A stretch of DNA of 64,000 bases, from positions 21,001 through 85,000 of the forward strand of contig JAEMWC010000237.1 of NCBI GenBank assembly GCA_016490735.1, written 5' to 3'. This stretch comes from Pachyseris speciosa (taxonomy: Eukaryota; Cnidaria; Anthozoa; Scleractinia; Pachyseridae). Position numbers and translations under genes: made by a program. The notes below the pieces were generated by a model. That model did no database searches. It worked only from the letters and a program-made list of their open reading frames with translations, and had not been told where the DNA came from. Of this stretch, positions 55,700-64,000 are shown in pieces (position 1 is the first letter of the stretch; every line of letters begins with the position of its first letter).

Positions 55700-56018
55700 C
55701 TAACGTGACAACCGTCAGCGCGAGAAACCTCTACTGTAGCACCGGCTATATACACGACTGATCAACCATCAGTTCATCCAACATTTCGAGTTAAGAACAA
55801 TTGTTTGATCGGTTAGTCACCCCAATCAAAAAAGTGTGCACAATCCCGAATGAACCACACAATGTCGAAATTTCAGCGATAATACTAAAAAAATCGTTCT
55901 TTGGACTCACTTCGTCAGGTGTTCAGTTTGGTCAAACATTGTCCATTTAGCCACCTGACGTTGTGTTTAGCGAAGATGATGTTGGACAAAATTGTTTGAT
56001 CGTTTAGCCGGGCCTTAA
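55700..56018. mobile_element. MITE end related to 10078-10447
   Basis: The right part, GATGTTGGACAAAATTGTTTG then ATCGTTTAGCCGGGCCTTA, matches the end format of the MITE at 10078-10447 in reverse complement. The left border is unclear. GTTTGATCGGTTAG also occurs at 55802. No coding capacity. Confidence 0.45.
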
Positions 56019-56721
56019 CATAAATCTTCTGCACCAGTCAACCAAAACACATCTCATAATGGCCAGTCCCGCCCCAGTCTGATGTATGTAATGGCATGCT
56101 ACGACCAATAAGGGTTTTGGGTATCCCTACCGGGAATGCCTATATCACCATTGAACCCAAAACATGGGGATAGGTAGCCTGTTCCAGGCGGACATTTCAG
56201 GCGTTCAGATTGTGGGGAGCGGCGAAATGAAAGATGTTGTGAGCGAAGGGGTAAAACGAGCCCCCTCTCCCCAGTCTCTCCTCGTTTTTCCCGCTCGTTC
56301 ACAACCTCTTTCATTCTCGCGATGATTTTCGCCGCTCCTCACACACGCCTGGAACAGGTTACGGGATAGGCCCGCCCGACGTCACAGTGATAGTGATCCT
56401 TTCCTTACTCTTAACCCAGGAGGTTAAGTCTCCACAGCAGGGTGTTGTCAGTGGTAGAGACTTTAAAACAATTACGTAGATGTGGTGAGAATTAGCCTAT
56501 ACGATTACAAGCCGTTTGCTTGTGGCGATACAAAGTTGTAAATGACTATAATTGTCTTTATTATATGACTGGCTCTTTCAGCGGTCAAGATGAATCAATT
56601 CTCCTGCTGTGATTGGCTACCCGCAAGGTCAAGATGGAGCCATCTTGACCGCTCGGGATAGCCCGTTCGTCCCGCGTTTTACTGTCTTTTAATAGCGTCC
56701 TTTGAGTCATATAATAAATCC
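56019..56721. other. no gene recognised
   Basis: No supported gene. The 71-codon minus-strand ORF at 56099-56314 has no motif. Imperfect inverted pairs exist around GCCTGTTCCAGGCGG (56177-56192) and CGCCTGGAACAGGTTACGGG (56346-56365), so about 56165-56370 may be another MITE. Confidence 0.4.
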
Positions 56722-56875
56722 TTTATTGACCAACCTTGTTCGGTCAAGATGGCGGGATATTGGCCGAGTTCTTTTTTTGCGTGTTTATGGACCTCGACTT
56801 CGTCTCGGCCCATAAACACGCAAAAAAAGAACTCGGCCAATATCCCGCCATCTTGACCTCACGCTTGGTCAATAA
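56722..56875. mobile_element. perfect hairpin MITE
   Basis: Arms of 49 bp (56742-56790 and 56810-56858) appear perfectly complementary, starting GGTCAAGATGGCGGGATATT. The loop is short (ACCTCGACTTCGTCTCGG). Outer ends TTATTGACCAA and TTGGTCAATAA extend the repeat after a gap. GGTCAAGATGG motifs also occur at 56630 and 56645, just outside. It could fold into a long stable RNA hairpin if transcribed. Confidence 0.75.
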
Positions 56876-56939
56876 CCCATATGTAATACATAATATCCTC
56901 TAAAGATTTTTAAGGGGTGATGATTAAAGCGGATACCAT

Positions 56940-57354
56940 GTAAAGAACAGATCAGCGAAGCGCCAGGAACTACCTGGTAGCTCCACCCCAAAGGGGTACC
57001 TTTTTCACGCTTCAGGTATATGAAAGGGTAGGGATTTCACGAGTCGAAGTATATGAAAGGGTGAGGAAATCTGTCATTCAGGTGTTTAAAAGGGCCTTTC
57101 ATTAAAAAATTTCGAACACACATATCTTATGACTGTCCTTTTTTAATTTATTGAACGCTATACGAAAATGATAAGAAGACTTCCTGTTTTAGGTATACGA
57201 AAGGGGTACCACTTGTCAATGGAAGGTATACGAAAGGGGTGCCTTTTCTGTCAGAAATGGGATATAAAATAAAATGGGTAAGGAGTCTGACCTCGTGACC
57301 TTGGGGCGGAGCCTCCCCGTATTAAATTTTTTAGTACCCCCCCCCCCCTCCCGG
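56940..57354. repeat. G/C-run-capped repeat, family 2, copy 2
   Basis: Same internal order as 1283-1688: GAAAGGGTAGGGATTTCACG, GGGCCTTTCATTAAA, two GGTATACGAAAGGGGTACC-type blocks, GGAGCCTCCCCGTATTAAA, then a C run of about 13 ending CCCGGG. The left border is less clear than in copy 1. Confidence 0.65.
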
Positions 57355-58000
57355 GAACGCCAAACAGTCACGCACCTACACTGACCTAGAGCGACATTTA
57401 TTTTATAGTCTCGTGAATATACGACGTACTGCGACATTTTTCTTCAACCAAACATGTGACATGTGGAATTTAATTTGTAAATCACTGAATTGACTACTGG
57501 CGGTTTTGTCGGGGAGCGCGCAAGCCAGCGGCCGCGAGGAGAATGGGGCGGAGGGCAATGAAAAATTGGCCATGTTCTAAACGAGTGAAGGCCTGGGAAT
57601 GAGTTTTAAAATTTATCGATTGGAAAAAAATTGTCGACACTGCATGAAAGAGCATCTCAAAAATGGTCACCTAACCAACTTTGACGCTGTTCAGTTGAAT
57701 TGGAGCTGAAACAAAAGCTTTTGAAATTTATGAAAATTAGAGACTTTGTATGGTTTGGTGGGACACACTTTGCGAAATAGAGACATTTGTATGGGATTTT
57801 TTAAATATCTCAATGCACGTCAACTGGCGACTTTTCGACCAAACATAGTCAAACTTGATGAAAGTACTTATTTTGAGATAGCCTTTCATATGAGAATCGA
57901 TTTAGTTCAATGCCATTGATTTTCAATGAAGTAGTAGTCCGTACGCTGGCGTACGGAGCGTTTTGATTGGATCAGAATCTATACACGTCAATCAAGCGGT
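57355..58000. other. no gene recognised
   Basis: A GGCGGTTTTGTCGGGGAGCG block (57500-57520) recurs inverted at about 61840-61860. A short palindrome CCGTACGCTGGCGTACGG lies at about 57940-57957. No supported gene. Confidence 0.4.
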
Positions 58001-58404
58001 TTGTTAATCTCCCAAGGGAAAGCTCCAAGGGAATGTGAGAGTCAAAACAAAATGGCAGAGGAAGTACTAGCAAGGGCCTTATCAAGCCTCAACATTCGAC
58101 GAGAAGATCGAAAAATTGTTCTGAAAGATGAGCAACAAACGGCAGTAAAGAATCTGCTTTATGCGAGAGACGTGATGGCCATTTTGCCCACGGGCTTTGG
58201 CAAGAGCATGATCTTTACATTCGACGAGAAGATCATCAGGCGAGAAATTGTTCTGAAAGATGAGCAACAAACGGCAGTAAAGAATTTGCTTTATGGGAGA
58301 GATGTGATGACTATTTTGCCCACGGGCATTGGCAAGAGCATGATCTTTACAGTGTATGTGCTCGCCAAACAAATATTGTCCTCGACTAAAACGCGCGTTA
58401 TTAC

Positions 58405-59077
58405 AATGGCCGTTTTTATGCTAGAGACGTTAAAGTCGTCTGAGACGTTAAAGTCGTCTCGAGACGACTTTAACGTCTAGTATAAAAACGGTAAATAAGA
58501 CAGACGCATTTAACGTCTTGATTTAAGTGCGTCGTTTAGACGCACTTATCAGACGACTTTAACGTCTCAGACGTTAAATGCGTCTAGTATAAAAACGGGA
58601 CGACCTAACTGGGACGTATTTAGCCCTGAATTCCTTTGTTAATCAGCACTTAGTTCTTTGCTCTCTTGTTCTTGCTCTCTTGGTCGCCACGGCAGACAAG
58701 CCAAATGCTTCGGCCATATCTCTTTCCTCGTCCATCGCCTTAAAAACCCTTCCTCGAATGATTTTCTTTGTCAAAAACATTTGTATCTCCTTTTCTTGTC
58801 TTTCTTGACTACGTCGACAATTAGATTTCAGAGTCTGCAATTCCGCCATGTTTATTTGTTCTAATATTCGCGCGTTTAAAGTTTATTTGGCGCCGAGTTT
58901 ACTCGTGCCTATCGTCTAGTCCGAGAATAGAACCCAGTCTATTTTTAGAAAAATCTTGTTTTTTTTCTGTTAGATCGTCTACTTTTATGCGTCCGTTTTT
59001 ATACCAGACGGCTTTAACGTCTCAGACGTTAAATGCGTCTGGACGACTTTAACGTCTGTAGCATAAAAACGGCCATT
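58405..59077. mobile_element. element with AGACGTTAAA/ACGTCT repeats inside helicase exon
   Basis: Inverted ends AATGGCCGTTTTTATGCTA and TAGCATAAAAACGGCCATT enclose 673 bp. The subterminal parts are built from AGACGTTAAAGTCGTCT and AGACGCATTTAACGTCT palindromic units, repeated about eight times. Removing it joins the helicase frame in phase (VIT then SPLKSIIDDQ). No target duplication could be identified. The interior ORF 58643-58849 (minus) has no recognised domain. Confidence 0.7.
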
Positions 59078-59131
59078 TTCGCCGTTAAAGAGCATTATCG
59101 ACGACCAGATTTCGGAAATGTTGTCCCTTAA

Positions 59132-59461
59132 TGCACATGTCATCGGCTTCCCTGTGGGGTCGACCCCCGGGCCTACCAGGTAGATATGTGGGGGAATAAA
59201 ACGAAATGGACGGGATTCTTTGCCCGAGGTTAGGAGGAAATATTGACATTGTTCTACGATCAAAGATTAGGGGTGGGGTAATTCATAAGTTTGAAAAGGA
59301 TGTCACGGGAATTTTCAGCTGAGAGACACCTAACCCAGGGGACTTTGTCTTGAGAGATTCCCCGACCCCCCGGGGAAATTCCTCAAGTTTGCTTGACTGA
59401 TTTTACAATTCCCCTGGCTAGCCCGGGGGTCGACCCCACGAGGAAGCCGATGACATGGGCA
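59132..59461. mobile_element. TAA-flanked MITE, copy 2 (PIF/Harbinger-like)
   Basis: TAA at 59129-59131 and 59462-59464 flanks ends TGCACATGTCATCGGCTTCC and GGAAGCCGATGACATGGGCA. Removing it restores the helicase frame (EMLSL then NYTAMEL). About 330 bp, the same size as copy 1 at 43296-43626. Confidence 0.85.
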
Positions 59462-59571
59462 TAACTACACTGCGATGGAGCTGTCGCCTGAAGTGAAACG
59501 GTATATTTGGTGCGCGATTTATCTGGATTTATAATCCACCGCAATTCCTCCACTGCCCTACAGAAACAGTA

Positions 59572-60534
59572 GGGACTTTAAGCAAATCGCTACGGCGACC
59601 TATACTACGGCGGCCGGAAGTAAAAAAGCCCAGAAATGAAGCAGTGCGCATGCTTGGAAATGAGCTTTCGCCGTAGCGCTAAATCCTGCAACGTGAAGAA
59701 CTGCCTTCTGGCGTAGTCGCTACTACGTGAGTATAAAAGTCGACTCTCCTCCTATTCTTTGCGGTCACTAGTTTTAAAAATTAACATAGATTGTTTTTCA
59801 CTTTATCAAGAAAGTATTTGAAGCTTCTGGTTTTCCAGTAAATGCGTTTTCCCTGCGTTTTCTCGTAAAAGATTTCTATCGTCAGCAGACATGGCCGCGG
59901 AAATACTGCCAGAAAAAACAAAGGCTAGACGAAAACCGTAAGTACGACTGTTAGCAATAAAGCTAATGAAATGTCACTGAAGGTTGTTTACGCAAGAATA
60001 AAATATCTGAAACGTTGAATTTGTTGATTTCTTGTTAAATACGGCACATAAGAAGAAAAATCACTTGCAGCGAACTCCGATCTTCAATTGTAGTTTTCTG
60101 TTTTGTGTAGAAATCGCCCTCCGATGATGTTTTCTATTAATATTCTTCTTGGCAAACGAAAGATTGGAATTTAAGTACAGAAATTCTTGCGCAAAGTCTC
60201 TCTCAAAAGAGGGAAATTGGTTTCTATTTTCAGTGTTTTTGGTTTGTTCTAGATAATCTCGTCCGCTGTGGCAAATTAAGTTTTACAGTATAAAGCAGTA
60301 CTGAATCCTTCGTCTGAAGTGAAGCCCATATTTTTCTTTCATGTGACAACTACGTTGTTTTATGTATTCGCTTCTCCAAAGGAGGTCATAACAGCGAAAG
60401 CAAGTGAGCCGTAGTCTTAAAGTTGAAATTTGGAGGGCTACGGTGACGTACTCTCCCGAGGACTCCGCATCCACGACCGCCGTAGTAGAGGTCGCCGTAG
60501 TAGAGGTCGCCGTAGCGATTTGCTTAAAGTCCCT
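59572..60534. mobile_element. TIR element with AGT duplication and a possible exon
   Basis: AGT at 59569-59571 and 60535-60537 flanks ends AGGGACTTTAAGCAAATCGC and GCGATTTGCTTAAAGTCCCT. The subterminal GTCGCCGTAGTAG motif is repeated. Inside, a short frame from 59891 (MAAEILPEKTKARRKP) runs directly into a perfect GTAAGT donor (59938-59943), so the element may once have encoded a spliced protein. A 3-bp duplication suggests PIF/Harbinger, but AGT is not the usual TWA. Confidence 0.65.
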
Positions 60535-60549
60535 AGTGCTGGAGCGGAC

Positions 60550-61160
60550 AGCAGTGGCGTACACGGAAAAAATCATGTCATGCTCTGTGAACACTTTCGT
60601 CCAAGCGAAATGCAAAAAAACAGAAATTACAAAGCTTTAGCTTTCCATAGAGACCAAAACTTATTCCAAGAATACAAATAGAACTCGAGTTATAATTTTT
60701 GCGGCAACACAAATATTCCGTCAATTGACTGCGTTGACGGGAAAAGGGACAACTTGATAAAGCAATTTTATTCAGTGACGGAAAACCGATTTTCAACTTC
60801 TTGAACGTATTTCGTGAGCACTAATAACAAAATTTTAGCTTAGCGTTTTTAGCTTTCCATAGAGACCAAAATTATCGCTTTACGACGAAACTAACGAGAG
60901 TTAGAGTTTTTCAAAAACCGAGCATTGGTGTTTGTTTATTCTGTGGGACCTCGGTCATTCAAAGCGCTGTTTTACTCGTACACGGAATTTTTTTTCCATG
61001 TTCTGTGAACATTCGTCCAAGCGGAATGCAAAAAACAAACTGCAAAGATTTAGCTTTCCATCGAGACCAAAATTATTGCAAGAATAGCAATAGAACGCGA
61101 GTTATAATTCTTTTCGGCAAGACAAATATTATCTTATTTCCGATGACAGGAAATTTAATT
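60550..61160. repeat. degenerate tandem repeat of about 420 bp
   Basis: Blocks at 60555-60740 and 60977-61150 share, in order, GTACACGGAA, TTCTGTGAACA, GTCCAAGCG, TTTAGCTTTCCAT, GAGACCAAAA and GAGTTATAATT. A partial third piece (TTTTTAGCTTTCCATAGAGA) lies at about 60845-60870. No coding sequence. Confidence 0.65.
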
Positions 61161-61420
61161 TCGAAATCTTGACAAATTTTTGGATTGAAATAGACGAAGT
61201 ATTCTTAATCTTCAGCTGGCAACAGCGCAACCTGCAATTATCATTGACACTTCTTTGAGGATTGGCAACCTTTTCTCCCTTGGCAGGCTTTTTCGGAGTT
61301 TCGCCGGCTCAGTCGCCACCATCGACTCAGGAAATCGTCAAAAGCTGTCAACAGGTTGTCAAATTGTGAATTTGGGGGCGGCAGTCAAAAAGGCCCCCAA
61401 TCCAGGCAGGCGGTTTTTTT

Positions 61421-61824
61421 CTCCTATATAGGTATGTGCGGCCCCAAAGGGTATGGTTTTTAAGTCGTTTTGGTCTGAAATAGGGTATCAATTTTGACCG
61501 TTTTGGTCTGAAATAGGGTATGGTTTGTGCACTCTTGAATTCTTTGTGCACTCTTGAATTCGGTATGCTTTTTAGAAGAAGCTACTTCTTCATCTTTAGC
61601 CGATAAGACCATCAACAAAAGCCTTTCTTTTTTGTCTATTAATTATGTTTACGCCAACTGTGTACGTGAAACAGGTCTGAAATAGGGTATCAAATTTTTG
61701 GTCAGGTCTGAAATAGGGTAGGGAAAATCGCAGATTTTGGTCTGAAATAGGGTAAGGGTTTCAGGAAGCGGGCCGCACAACCCCACCAATTTTTCTGGAA
61801 GTACCCCCCCCCCCCCCCCCGGGG
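61421..61824. repeat. G/C-run-capped repeat, family 1, copy 2
   Basis: Has the same TATAGGTATGTGCGGCCCC, AAAGGGTATGG and GGTCTGAAATAGGGTA blocks as 13252-13598, and ends in a C run of about 18 then GGGG. The left G-run cap is missing, so this copy is truncated or diverged at its left end. Confidence 0.65.
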
Positions 61825-62107
61825 CCGCTCGCTCGCGCGCTCCCCGACAAAAGCCGCCAGCTACGCAGGCTAAACGAATGATGAAGCATTCAAAACATAC
61901 AGAGATCCTGATTTAAATACGCTTTGTCCACAGTGTAGTCTAAAACAATTTATCGGCGTTCACTGGAATGAAAACAATCACACAGTAAAATCTGGTAAAA
62001 TACGTGTACCTTTCCACGGTTTTTTCCGTCAACTTTTTGGTATTGGCCATGTAACGAACATCTGTCGAAAGTGCTGGAAAGAGCTCTTAAAATTAGTAGG
62101 ATAGTCA

Positions 62108-62215
62108 CGTTTGGGAGTCGTAACTTTTTAAAATCGCTACGTTATAACTTCGCAAAGTCAGGTTTGGTAGTCGTGTCTTTTAAAATCGCTACGTTATAGC
62201 TTCGCAAAGTCGGGA
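62108..62215. repeat. two-copy tandem repeat of about 54 bp
   Basis: The unit GTTTGGGAGTCGTAACTTTT then TAAAATCGCTACGTTATAAC and TTCGCAAAGTCA occurs twice with a few changes. Confidence 0.7.
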
Positions 62216-62583
62216 CATGTGTCGTTGGGGGGCATGTTTGTGCCCTCCATGCCCCACCCCCAGGTCTAATCATTTCACCCTAAAAAAATCATCCTCTTGT
62301 GACGCAGGACTTAAAGATCCTTAAATTAACTTTTGCAGGGCTCCTGACTTTTGCGATTTTGAAAATGATCACATATAGTCACGAAAAGTCACAAATAGTG
62401 TAGTTAATTTTGTAATGTTTAATAAATGAGCGCAGCCGAGTCTTTTTGGACTGGATAAAACACGAATTGCGAATTGAACGAATTGTACGTCTTAACAACC
62501 TTTACTGTACATTTATCCATGCTTACACTAAATTTAGATTTTGGGTTTTTTGGCCCAGAAAATTGGACGCAAACTTAAGCCAT

Positions 62584-62665
62584 ATTAGCCTGCGTGACCA
62601 GACGCCTTTTTAGGCTCTTGTTTCACACGCCGAGAAAAGAAAAGGCGTCTGGTCACGCAGGCTAA
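62584..62665. mobile_element. 82-bp hairpin MITE
   Basis: Perfect arms TTAGCCTGCGTGACCAGACG and CGTCTGGTCACGCAGGCTAA, extended inward by CCTTTT/AAAAGG. The loop is about 30 bp. Confidence 0.75.
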
Positions 62666-63288
62666 AGCCATATCAAATATAAAGACACTCATAAAAAATT
62701 AATTTCTTTTGTTTTCCCTTCATGAATTCTTAATGAGCTTTTTTAGCGAAGTTAATGATTTTTAATTACAAATTTTAGGGCTTGATAGCACTGTAGCATA
62801 AACACTCCAGAGTCTAGACATTTTATTATCATAAAGGGCGACTTGTTTTCAAAGGAGGGAAGGCTTATTTTTGGAAGGAATTAAGTTTATGCGTCAAATT
62901 AGTTGACAATAAACACAGCATGAAACATGAAAACTGTAAGCGCTAATAAGTAAACACTGCATGCAGTTAGGGGGTAAAACTTATTCTCCGAAGGCAAGAG
63001 ATAAATGGCATTTAAAGCATTTTCAGTGTGGGAGCGATGTATTCGTTGATGATTGGAGGAATACTCTTTCACGGAGGATTTTGTTTTTGGAATTTGGTGG
63101 TAATTATCAGTCGGAAGAATTTACAGACCGTATTGCACATACTGCTTACTCTTCGCCTCGGACGTGGCAGATTGGAAAGGTCTGACGTGTGGGAAAACAT
63201 GGTCGCATAAAGGTCATGGCTAAATTTAGAAAAAAAAAAAAACAAGCATGGCACTTTGAATATGTCATCTTATTTTGTGTCGATACGA

Positions 63289-63684
63289 CGGGGGGGGGGT
63301 ACTCCCTTAGATGAGCTATATGGGTATGTGCGGCTCCAAAGGGTATGGTTTTGGTATGAAATAGGGTATCGATTTTGACCATTTTGGTCTGAAATAGGGT
63401 ATGATTTGTGCACTCCGGTCTTGAATTTGATATGTTTTTTTGCGAAGAAGCTACTTCTTCATCATTAGGCGATAAGACCATCAACAAAAGCCCTTCCTTT
63501 TTTGTCTTTTAGTTGTGTTTACGCCAACCGTGTACGTGAAATAGGTCTGAAATAGGGTATCGAATTTTTGGTCAGGTTTGAAATAGGGTAGGGAAAATCG
63601 CAGATTTTGGTGTGAAATAGGGTAAGGGTTTTAGGAAGCGTGCCGTACACCCCCACCCAATTTTTCTGGGAATACCCCCCGGGC
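63289..63684. repeat. G/C-run-capped repeat, family 1, copy 3
   Basis: Best-preserved copy: a G run then GTACTCCCTTAG at left, GGGAATACCCCCCGGG at right. Inside are TATGTGCGGCTCCAAAGGG, several TGAAATAGGGTA units, GAAGAAGCTACTTCTTCATC and GATAAGACCATCAACAAAAG. Minus-strand ORFs spanning it are translations of the repeat. Confidence 0.7.
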
Positions 63685-64000
63685 ACAATGGTAGCTTCGA
63701 AAAAATACTGAGTCACCCTTCGAATAATTTACGAAAAGTATTGGCCGTGTTTCAATTGAAAGTAAAAGAAATAAAGCAATAAGTTGCAGTTTTGGCAATG
63801 ACTCAGCTATGCATAAAACACGTACTTAAGTCGTTACATGCAGACAGCAATAATTTGAGGTAATCACCACAGGCAGTCCAGACATAAGTTGTAAACTTAA
63901 TATTCTGCATAGGAGTCAAAATATTGATGTAACAGTTCAAAAATAAACATTGTTTTAATTTAATGTCACTATGTGTTTGTTTGTGTTGCTCAAAACAGGT
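63685..64000. other. no gene recognised
   Basis: AT-rich sequence to the window edge. I see no ORF, RNA gene or bounded repeat. Confidence 0.4.

Larger units (their letters stand above)
58001..59500 (+). pseudogene. RecQ-like helicase first exon, internally duplicated and twice interrupted
   Basis: Likely start is the ATG at 58052 (MAEEVLARAL). LKDEQQTAVKNLLYARDVMA then ILPTGFGKSMIFT gives the Q-like region and Walker A motif of RecQ-like helicases. The unit of about 125-132 bp is repeated in tandem (58094-58218 and 58219-58350), so motif I occurs twice; in the second the Phe is Ile. The frame then runs YVLAKQILSS up to an inserted element at 58405-59077. Beyond it the expected sequence resumes: SPLKSIIDDQ and ISEMLSL. 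A second element (59132-59461) interrupts, then NYTAMELSPEV follows. Motifs II-VI are not present. Non-functional as read. Confidence 0.75.
61825..63288. other. no gene recognised; small tandem and hairpin repeats
   Basis: Contains a two-copy tandem repeat (62108-62215) and a short hairpin MITE (62584-62665), listed separately. The 74-codon frame at 62961-63185 has no motif. Confidence 0.4.

Noticed and set aside
1..64000. CRISPR-like arrays at 35537-35655 and 36778-36892
   Set aside because: The repeats are nearly contiguous with little or no spacer, they are inverted between the two ends of a transposon-like unit, and the genome is eukaryotic.
1..64000. Retroviral or LTR element
   Set aside because: No LTR pair, protease, integrase or envelope-like frame was seen; all RT pieces are of the non-LTR or Penelope type.

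Overview
This looks like nuclear DNA of an anthozoan cnidarian, most probably a stony coral. It is AT-rich, its genes have introns with GT-AG borders, and it is packed with short inverted-repeat transposons, tRNA-derived SINEs and CR1/Penelope-type retroelements of kinds common in coral genomes. The species is inference; nothing here is bacterial or viral.

Host genes are few. Two cytochrome P450 genes of the CYP3A/CYP5-like clan lie in the same orientation on the minus strand about 31 kb apart. The copy at 17576-24949 gives a complete five-exon model of 504 codons plus stop. The copy at 48919-53265 has the same five exons and same exon lengths except for one missing base in exon 3, so as read it is a pseudogene. 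A complete intronless 200-aa CDP-alcohol phosphatidyltransferase (PI synthase-like) gene at 53511-54113 lies head-to-head with the second P450, separated by 245 bp. Two RecQ-like helicase fragments are present: one is carried inside a Mutator-like transposon (22689-23741), the other (58001 to about 59500) is broken by two nested elements.

The rest is a transposon graveyard whose history can be partly read. 0-17 kb: inverted-repeat elements, several with clear target-site duplications (8 bp, TTAA, TA). 17.6-25 kb: P450 gene A, whose introns hold SINEs, a Penelope-type scrap, a P450 exon-1 relic and the helicase-carrying element. 25.3-27.1 kb: a giant near-perfect palindrome, 665 bp per arm, one arm split by a 447-bp MITE. 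27.5-30.1 kb: a SINE and two elements with subterminal short tandem repeats, one with a younger element nested inside. 30.5-35.3 kb: a 4.7-kb TTAA-flanked DNA transposon encoding a Mutator-like DDE transposase fused to a DEDDh 3'-5' exonuclease, interrupted by one in-frame TAG. 35.5-39.6 kb: a repeat-ended element, a non-LTR fragment and hairpin MITEs. 39.8-46.6 kb: a CR1-like retrotransposon (SGNH-esterase ORF1, endonuclease, reverse transcriptase) with three different DNA elements inserted in it. 46.6-57.4 kb: C-rich MITEs, P450 pseudogene B, the PI synthase-like gene and retroelement tails. 57.4-64 kb: the broken helicase, more inverted-repeat elements and G/C-run-capped repeats.

The most distinctive observations are the transposase-exonuclease fusion, the Pack-MULE-like element carrying a helicase fragment, the giant palindrome, and a MITE family whose three copies (two with matching empty sites in this same window) show it makes 6-bp target duplications.
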